Of a DNA stretch of 64,000 nt, positions 56,363 through 64,000 are shown in pieces; the stretch's first letter is position 1, and each line of letters opens with the position of its first letter. The DNA comes from Strongylocentrotus droebachiensis (Eukaryota > Echinodermata > Echinoidea > Camarodonta > Strongylocentrotidae). The notes below the pieces were generated by a model. It made no database searches. It saw only the letters and a program-made list of their open reading frames with translations, and was not told the origin of the DNA. The position numbers were made by a program, and so were the translations under genes. The stretch spans positions 462,001-526,000 of the forward strand of contig JAVYIG010000109.1 of the NCBI GenBank assembly GCA_035222895.1. Direction: 5' to 3'.

Positions 56363-59056
56363 GGAAATGATGAAATTGATGCCTAGTGTCCAACACAGAC
56401 AAAAGCATGTTCAGACTTGAGGAAATTTATATGAAACTTGCATAAAGAAACATCATATTAAATGCACTGTATATAAAAGAAGCAGCGTTAACACTGGATG
56501 ATTACATTGTATAAGAAACGTTGTATAAAGAAACTAGTTAGAGATCACTTGATATGACAGAGTCAGTTGACCATCATCAGTAGGTGCTCATGATTAGCCC
56601 AAACCTGTCTTACAGATTTTGTATGATACAGCATTCAGACAAAAACCTTACCCTGATACTTTATTCATAATGTTGCTCATATTTATACAGTAATTTGCAA
56701 TACAAAGTTTCCCTATATGAAGTTCCTTTTGACGACATTTCTTAAAATGTATATGATGTTCTGTTACACTGCGTTCAGACTAAAATATCGCATTATTAGT
56801 TATGTGATTTTTGTGTAGCTATGCACCAAATTTTGTTGATCTGAATGGGGGGGGGGGGGAACTAATCTGGTATTTTGTAGGATTTCCTAGTCTGCGCCTG
56901 GAAGCTTGGGATCATATTGGCAGGATGTTATCTTGATTTCTATCACTTTCATGTTTAATATCAATTCGATTTCTGTGATGTTGGCAGAGAAAGTTACCTG
57001 TCATATACATGTATGCCATTTTACTGTACATGCAACATCGCAAGATCTCATGAGTAGTATTCCATGTTATTATTGTTTATAATCTGTCAACTTCAATTTC
57101 AATAAAGAGCTCTGTGTAAATTCCATCGTCTTTATCTTGTTTTGATGTGGACTACTATTTTTGAGTATATATTCTATCTATTTCCGACATGTAAACAAGA
57201 AGATCTCTGTTGTAGTTTGCTTTGTTTTATTGTATTTTCAGTAGGAATTATAGTGGCATTATGAGGCTAATCCATGCAATGTTTATTTGAGTAGGTAATA
57301 TGTGTCATTTAACCTTTCCATCAACATCTTCTTGAAATACTTGTAAAACACCTCTTTTGAATCAGTCACCCTTACCCTGTCAAGAGGGGCATTTATATTT
57401 TTACATGTTATTGACCAAATCAAATCAGTTTGATAAATTCAGGTGGCAGTGGAACGTTGGAGTTTTACTCCATACAGACTAAAGCACACACTCGCAGACT
57501 TTAGCCGGAAACACAAAGTGGAGCCCTAAAACATGAGGAAGTCAGGAATGAAGTACAAGCAGGGATAATCTCTTGGGACCCGCAGACATAACGAGGGGGC
57601 CTGCTCGATCACCCTGCTTCTCTCCAATTATCCCGCTAACGTGCAAGAAAAATATGATTATGAGAAAAGGAAGGGTATAAATGGATGACGTCAATGTCGA
57701 GGGGAAGTTGTAGAGGTGGTCAGTGGTACTAGGAATAGCCTGGTCCTAAATTTTTCGGTGTTCCGTGGGCGCAACCCATGGATTAGTATCCTGTCATTCC
57801 CGAGGCATAGCGTAAGAGTGAAATTCAGACAAGATTCTTGAATAGGGATCCTACAATATGCAAGCGTACACTGGGGCGTAGCAAGATCAAGTTGAAAGTA
57901 GTACTAGTTGAAAGGGGAGTCCTTGCACCAAAGTTGCCAATAAAGTAACTTTAATGTTCCAACTAAAAAATAGTTAAAAATTCATCTTTAAAAAAAAAGA
58001 TTTCACTACTGCCTTTAAAATCATTTTTTAGTGTATGCCCCCTCTAGTGCTGCCCCTTGGAATGCAGGCTTCCATAGAATTCATTCACTTAAAACCTGTT
58101 TTGTCAGAATGTATCGGTGGTAGTATATTTTTTATTATTTTTTTTGTAAATTCCTGGTACCTTCACCTATATGGATGGAAATAATCGGTGATGGTGATAA
58201 ATTAGTGTGCATGGGCTTGACACCAGACTATCTATCCTTAATACTGTATATAGACTTTATGTATGAAATTAAATCGTCCACCATAATGCATGTTTCTATT
58301 TATGATTCTGATAATATAAAGGCAATAGGATGATTTATACACAATTATTTTTCATTGACGTATGGTGGGCCCAGCCATTTCAGAGGACGTGTACTCACAC
58401 CATGGTGGGATATTGGTCGTATGAGGTGGATAAATCGTGCCTTCACAATGCCATTGATTAGGAGAAGGGTCACTTTAATACATGTATCTTCTTTTATATT
58501 TTCTTTCACCTTCTTTCTCTTTTTATCTTTATATAACATAATTTCTGCCATTTGAAGAGGGAGAAGAGGGGGGGGCGCATGCCCCCTGTGCCCCTCGGAG
58601 CTTGACTATTGATTGCTGTTAATGTTTACATTCTTTCTCGGTTGGTCAGACTAGGAGGCATGGAATTTATAACAGTCAGCATCACGGGACGTCACTCCTG
58701 CCTCTTACGTAGATTGGGGGTGTATCCTGTACCTCAGTTTGTACATGCATGAAGTGAGGTTTCTTCAATTTATCATGATGTAAAATCAAGGATTGGGTCT
58801 TGCCTCCTTCCATGATAGTCCAATCATGCTTTCATTCATTGTATATGAATACAGTCCTTCTCTACCTGCTGAATAAGAAATCGTTCGTTCGTGTGTCCTT
58901 AGATCAAAATAGTTATGTAAAGTTCCTTAATTGAATTAATTTAAATTAAATTAAGTTCTTCCATCGCTGAATAAGAAATGACTTGGATATATGAGCACTT
59001 GCCCTAGACCCCAGCCTTACATACCTTCAACTGGTTTAGTGGAAACGTTTACTGAC
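56363..59056. other. Intron or intergenic, nothing recognised
   Basis: Contains a G tract near 56846-56859 and short random open frames. An AATAAA at about 57101 has no nearby coding sequence. Confidence 0.4.
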
Positions 59057-59252
59057 TTGAAAGCCCCACTGCACTACTTGTAGCTACTTGCTCCATCTAT
59101 ATAGAAAACAATGCCTAAGTGGTGCCTTTGTTCCCCCATGATCCTCTTTTTCTAATGTTAATTGAGAGCTGAGTTTATGATATAACCACCTGTCAGTGAC
59201 CACGCCGGGTGGTCTTATCCCCCTGGCCAAACTAATACAGACAGCCTTTAAT
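59057..59252 (-). repeat. Family K MITE
   Basis: Reverse-oriented: TTGAAAGCCCCACTGCACTA at the left and AATACAGACAGCCTTTAA at the right. Confidence 0.8.
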
Positions 59253-59561
59253 AACCCTGTGTCACCTGAACTCCATCTTCTGGCCTGGAGCTTTCCCATA
59301 TTAGTCAGCATGCAGCGTATGTCATCATTTAATGTTCTCTTGGCTTCAGTTTCGTTGGACACAAGATTACCCTAATGACTGGTTTTAAACTCTTCTCCTT
59401 CAACAAGATGGGGCTCCTTTAAAAAGTCTAAGTGGTGAAATTGCAACTCTACAATGTAGTTACCCTCACATTTGAAGGGGAAATAGTCTACATTTAGATA
59501 TTTTCTGTCAAGTTACGTCACTGGCACAAGAAGAAAGTTGCGTCTAAGAATCTACAATAGT

Positions 59562-59925
59562 TCATGCTTCATGGCAATCAAAACAGTTTTCACAGTCCTC
59601 GTCCTTCAACGGTAGTCCAAATTGGTCACTCCAATTTTCACTTCCTCCAGAGTTCAAGAGCAGCGTTACAGGTCCATTTCTCAAAGGTGCTGATGACGTG
59701 ACTGGCAGAATTTGCATCTGCCATTTGTTTCCGCCAATGCCAGAGATTCCTTGGAGATAGAGTTTGGAGAATTAAAGCCAACTAACCTCACCGCAGATGA
59801 AACGTCTTGATAGAGGCTACAAAACTGTGTATTTGATTTGGGAGCTTGCTTAAAGATTCTGGCTGGTTGCCTAGAAAGTTCTTTGCAATCAAACAAAGGT
59901 CTTGCAAAGCCGGCTGGCTCACCTT
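59562..59925 (-). pseudogene. Coding-like sequence in two frames, product unknown
   Basis: On the minus strand one frame gives PAGFARPLFDCKELSRQPAR and later NSPNSISKESLALAETNG. From about there a second frame takes over: KWQMQILPVTSSAPLRNGPV, TLLLNSGGSENWSDQFGLPL and KDEDCENCFDCHEA before a stop at 59562-59564. Both parts have natural-looking amino acid use and together read like one soluble protein C-terminus of about 120 residues with a frame change near 59720. Alternatively a splice acceptor (CTCCAAG) at about 59750 starts a short terminal exon. I do not recognise the family. Confidence 0.35.
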
Positions 59926-60258
59926 CTTGAGGTGTACATTAATCTTTTTTGATGTATTGGACAGCTAGATGATCTTGACCCGGTGTCAAACTCATCATCT
60001 TTTAAGTATTGACAGCAGGATAGCAAAGTGAATCTGTTTGTTGATGTTTATCAGATGCTGTGACCCTGAAGCATCTTTCTCAGTCAGTTGCTTACTTGAG
60101 GTGTACATTTATCCTTTTGATGTCTTGGACAGCTAGATGATCTTGACCTGGTGTTGTGTCATCTTTTAATAATTGATAGAATGATAGCAAGGCGAATCTG
60201 TTTGCTGATGTTTATCTAATGCTGTGTCCCCAAGGAATCTTTCTCAGTCAGTTCCTGA
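59926..60258. repeat. Tandem duplication of about 165 bp
   Basis: CTTGAGGTGTACATT occurs at about 59926 and 60095. Both units contain GGACAGCTAGATGATCTTGA and AATCTTTCTCAGTCAGTT-like ends, and differ at about one base in ten. On the minus strand the first 30 codons of each unit read as related peptides (LTEKDASGSQH / LTEKDSLGTQH). Confidence 0.8.
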
Positions 60259-61329
60259 CCTTAGCAGAGTTGTTCCGGACGGACGCTGGGACCATGAAAA
60301 GTGTGCGCTGCTGTATCTTTTTGTACTTTGAATAAAACTGGAGGAATCTTGAATATCCATATGTAATGAATTAGTGAGTTTCTGCCCTTACATAACACTT
60401 TTAATGGCAGATGTGACTTTGAAATGGACACAAAAACCAGATGTACAACATTATCCTCTGGAAGAATCTTCGGGTGATACTGGTCTACACAATTGTTGAC
60501 CACTTCTTGACCCGGTCAGAGGATAAATTTTGGACAGTGCATGAAAAGTCAAGATTGACTAATCCTTGCTCGAGAGGAAAGGTAGCGGAACAGGAGAGGA
60601 ACCAGATATCTTTAGCTCTTGTTTTTGTGAGATGGGGAAGGCTCGGAAGCTTACCGTGATTTTCTCCCGAAAGCGTGGGCGGAAGCGGGAGAAGTGCCAC
60701 AGTAGGCAATCCGGAATCTCACTGAAAGAGGTATACACGTGTACATTCATTTTTTTTTGTCTGTTGAGAGCCAGAGTGGCATTACATGTAATGAATCAGT
60801 TAATGCCCTTTTAGTTCTGAACAACGTACTATTCAGTTCTTTCGCTTTGTTGAACATACTTTTTTTTTTTTTTTTTTTTTTTTTGGTCGCACAAGGTTGG
60901 CAATTCTGTACGGTATACATCAACACAACAGAAACACCAGTCGAAACTCCACTGTTTTTTGTAGTGTAAACGCTCGCATTGCATGGTAATGGTTAATGGT
61001 AGTTCAAAAAGACGATATTTCAAACAGGTTTTTCTGCAATGTAAATGTTTCTTAATATTGCATGCCCTTCTAGCTATACCAGATGATATTTTGTAGTCAG
61101 GAATCATAACAAGAAAAATGTAATTCATTCTATCATATCCTCATTGAGCCAGTGGGTTACATCAAGCTCTTATGTCCAGTGCAATCTGTGATGCATCATA
61201 ATTACAAGGTATCGAGTGATACAATGTTTCTAGTGATACATGTATGGGCCAAAACATTCACGTTGTCTTGGCAACGATTAATGTCCACATACTCCATGTT
61301 TGGGTTTGGATATGATGACTTTACTCTAA
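60259..61329. other. Intergenic or intron; weak coding-like phrases
   Basis: A plus-strand frame at about 60632-60730 reads MGKARKLTVIFSRKRGRKRE and ends before GTATAC, and minus frames are also open. Neither is convincing. A run of 25 T at about 60860-60884 is followed by ordinary AT-rich DNA. Confidence 0.3.
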
Positions 61330-61632
61330 GGGTGGTATTCTTGACAGCAGACTAACTTTAGTCCATTGTTTAATCCACCGACTAAGTATGGAATGCCAAG
61401 TGTCCATTTAAATATATTTTTGAATAATTTGATATGTCCCTATTATAAACCATGATAACGTAATTATATCATAGTTTTATTGTTTTTTATTAATTATGTT
61501 ATTTCATTTTATTTTAATTTAGTGACAGATTAAATTATTCAAAAACATATTCATATGGACACTTGGCATTCCATACTTAGTCGGTGGATTAAACCTTGGA
61601 CTAAAGTTAGTCAGCTTTCGAGAATACCACCC
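61330..61632. repeat. Foldback MITE with GGGTGGTATTCT ends
   Basis: Left GGGTGGTATTCTTGACAGCA and right GAGAATACCACCC are inverted, with arms of over 100 bp sharing GACTAACTTTAGTCCA, TTTAATCCACCGACTAAGTA and TGGAATGCCAAGTGTCCAT. The loop region is very AT-rich. Confidence 0.85.
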
Positions 61633-62050
61633 AATGAAGTTAACTATCTATTTAGACCATTTATCAGCTTTTATCAGTCATCCTAATGAGTATTTGGTGC
61701 TGCATCATTTTAGGGTTTGAAACAGTGAGTAATGTCTAGGAAGGAAGAAGCTGTTACAGATTTTCATTAAGATAGCCATAATTGTAGTTGTAACCACTGT
61801 AAATGGTTATATGTAAATTATAGATATCATTAATCTATCATAACAGGGGGAGTAGTTCAGGATGAACTTTATTATTATCAGCAGCATCCTTATTCTGTAG
61901 CTTCTGCATACACTCCAAAATATTTCTCAAAGGCTTGAGTAGCACCTTCAAGATTTTTTTTCAAAGAACAGGTTCTTTTGGTTGTAGTTGATCAAATGTT
62001 TACCGGTATGTATTTCTGTAAAACTTGTAATATCATTTAACTATTTTTGC

Positions 62051-62085
<35 letters not shown>

Positions 62086-62558
62086 GCATGCAGGCTTGCA
62101 TGTACCGGTATGTATGTTCTGTAGGATTTATGTAGCATGTTCGTGAACCTTACTATAAAGATTTTAGATTCTTTGTTACTCAAAGATTGGATACATATTA
62201 AAAATTGGACAAATCAATCAGGCTGCTAATTTTGTCCATCCTCCCCTTTCCGCATTGACATTTTTTTTTCTCCTGGTAGGCTTTAACTAAATTTTAGGCT
62301 TGGCTGTTTATAACATTCATATCTACTTTTTAATTTATTAACATATGATTGCCTATTGGTGAATGTACATATCTTTTCACCCCCCCCCCCTTCCTGGCAT
62401 ACATGTACTTAAACCCCCATGTCTCTGTCATGGTTTTGGGATTAAATGTAGACTTGATTAATAACCAAGATTAACTTGGCTAGCATTACTCATGTACAGA
62501 TAACATTCCTTATAACTCTCAGTCTTGGCTTAGTGACACTTCCATTCCGATTTCAACT
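61633..62558. other. Intergenic or intron, with a (TA)n run
   Basis: A TATATA run lies at 62055-62084. Nothing else recognised. Confidence 0.45.
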
Positions 62559-62797
62559 TTAAAGGTATAGACCAGTTCTGATTATGTGATTGCATTGTGA
62601 AAGAAACGTTGTGGATATCTATCCAGGCCAGATCGATACGATAATTTACCAGATATATCAATTAGTAGGCGGTTTCCCGGCAAAATTTGTATCATCACGT
62701 ATTATTCAAAACATATTGTTTCACATGATTGGTATAATAAGAGCTTCTATTTCATTTTTTGAGAGGGGGACGTTCCAAAACTGATCTTTACCTTTAA
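62559..62797 (+). repeat. Family M MITE variant, short
   Basis: TTAAAGGTATAGACCAGTTC to AAACTGATCTTTACCTTTAA, with GATTGCATTGTGAAAGAAAC and AGTAGGCGGTTTCCCGGCAA. 239 bp; lacks the middle of M. Confidence 0.8.
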
Positions 62798-63659
62798 AGG
62801 AACTGCTCAAGTCCTTTTATATTTGTTTGTCTGATATAAAAGACAGAATATCATTTTATGAGTGAGCCAATTGCCTGAATTTGATGTCTTTAAATATGTT
62901 TACTGTTTTCATGCAGGGCACCACACCACATTTTGGGGCAGGGGTCAGTTTTAAACTTTTTACAGTCATTGTGCATGAGTCCTGTGTAAAGATTTCATTT
63001 TTTGTATGGGGGGGGGGGGGGGGGGGGGAGGGGAGGGGGCTCCTGGCCTGGATTTTTCAGAAGGGGTCTGGATCAAACTTTTTACAGTCATTATGCATGA
63101 GCCCTATGTAAAGATTTCAATGACACTTGCTGCAAGATGGAGCAGGCATTACAACCCCCCCCCCAAAAAAAAAATAAAAATAAATATATATATATATATA
63201 TTTTTTTTTTTTCTTCTTCTTCAAAAGTTCAACATTTGACCTCATTAAGTCAGCCCTTTCCATTGGTATGATGTCTATTGTGTGACAGTGTGACCAAGGC
63301 ATTAGTTGTAATAGTTTTGTTCCAATGTTCCTTCCTTCCCTGTATCTCTTTAAACAAGGAAATAACATGGTAAGCTTGACGTTAATGAGTCATTCCATTA
63401 TGGCTCGCTTGATACTTGAGGAAATGTTCTACTTTTAATCTTTAAATTGGTAGAATATTAAATACATTGTGTGTACAAAATATTGATGGGTGAATATTAC
63501 ATAAGTATTTAAAGATATATTCACGAAAATCAAAATCTCAACTCTAATCTTCATAGGCAGATAGGTCATTATTATATTCATGATATTGGCACATGTACCT
63601 TGTTTACTATCTAATTTAATGAAGGTACTGTATTGGAAACATTAAAACAATTACAAGCA

Positions 63660-63663
<4 letters not shown>
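62798..63663. other. Intergenic, with a direct repeat and G tract
   Basis: A phrase with CTTTTTACAGTCATT and GCATGAG...GTAAAGATTTCA is repeated at about 62957 and 63077, separated by a G tract (63008-63028). An AT microsatellite lies near 63183-63200. No gene. Confidence 0.5.
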
Positions 63664-63699
<36 letters not shown>

Positions 63700-63900
63700 G
63701 CCTAATAGTCCACTCCAAATTTTATTAAACCGAAACGGAAATTCTTTTTGCCCAATTGATCGTGAGCCCGGCAGCCACTGAGCAGCGCCAGATCGACGTT
63801 GCTCTATCCCTTATTGTTGAACGCCAAACAAGGTAGCAACAACTCCCATCTTTTAACGTCTTTTGGTATGACGCGGCCGGGGTTCGAACCCACGAATATG
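63664..63900 (-). repeat. tRNA-derived SINE, 5'-truncated
   Basis: Read on the minus strand: a B-box-like GGTTCGAACCCCGGCC (63881-63890 is the core), then CATACCAAAAGACGTTAAAA, TTGTTTGGCGTTCAAC and a tail ending in an ATT repeat (AAT on plus at 63664-63699). The RNA polymerase III A box expected about 40 bases upstream of the B box is not visible, so the head is incomplete or worn. Confidence 0.7.
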
Positions 63901-64000
63901 CTTGGAGAAAACTTGTTATTTTACTGTTGTGGAATGAGATTTGTATCAGGTTGTATCAGGAAGATTTTTTAAAACAAATTGACATGGAATATTGAATTCA

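Noticed and set aside
59251-59362. Minus-strand frame reading SNETEAKRTLNDDIRCMLTN
   Set aside because: Looks protein-like but is only about 35 codons before entering a family K MITE, with no splice signals; too little to call.
63877-63895. tRNA gene suggested by GGTTCGAACCC
   Set aside because: Only a B-box-like element is present; no cloverleaf or A box can be formed, so it is SINE sequence.

Overview
The window reads as nuclear DNA of a marine invertebrate, most likely an echinoderm and probably a sea urchin. This is inferred from AT-rich DNA with spliceosomal introns, many short inverted-repeat transposons, long G/C mononucleotide tracts, a BEL/Pao LTR retrotransposon, tRNA-type SINE pieces, and a repeat carrying the CAAGAAAGA motif known from sea-urchin histone 3' processing. 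Host genes occupy very little of it. I see no bacterial operon, CRISPR array, rRNA or intact tRNA gene.

Region by region: 1-2288 is the 3' end of an unrecognised plus-strand host gene (exons 1-119 and 1964-2288). About 2.4-6.3 kb holds SINE, Penelope-like and hAT-like debris, including a piece with four histone-type stem-loops and one with a captured zinc-finger fragment. About 6.3-20.8 kb is a duplicated locus. A roughly 350-390 bp element with TTAA ends (family M) and its flank are repeated about every 600 bp, and a larger block (6.6-8.5 kb) recurs at 18.7-20.8 kb. A 7,886 bp BEL/Pao element (9266-17151, minus strand) has landed inside one M copy. Its two 1,300 bp LTRs look identical by eye, so it is very young.

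20.8-30.2 kb is intergenic, with foldback elements, hAT-type MITEs, a LINE fragment and a weak candidate exon. At 30563-30622 a plus-strand gene begins whose first two coding exons (second at 49249-49311) encode the start of a SAM domain. The 18.6 kb intron between them is packed with transposons: several MITE families, a 0.85 kb minisatellite, a tandem repeat with TGACCTTTGACCT motifs split by a near-perfect 363 bp hairpin with a 9-bp target duplication, and a LINE interrupted by a hAT-like element with its own internal inverted repeat. 49.3-64 kb is further intron or intergenic DNA with more MITEs, tandem duplications and simple repeats, and a decayed coding-like stretch on the minus strand around 59.6-60.3 kb.

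The biology visible here is layered transposon history rather than genes acting together. Paralogous copies, target-site duplications and nesting give relative dates for many insertions. Similarity judgements were made by eye and no search was run.
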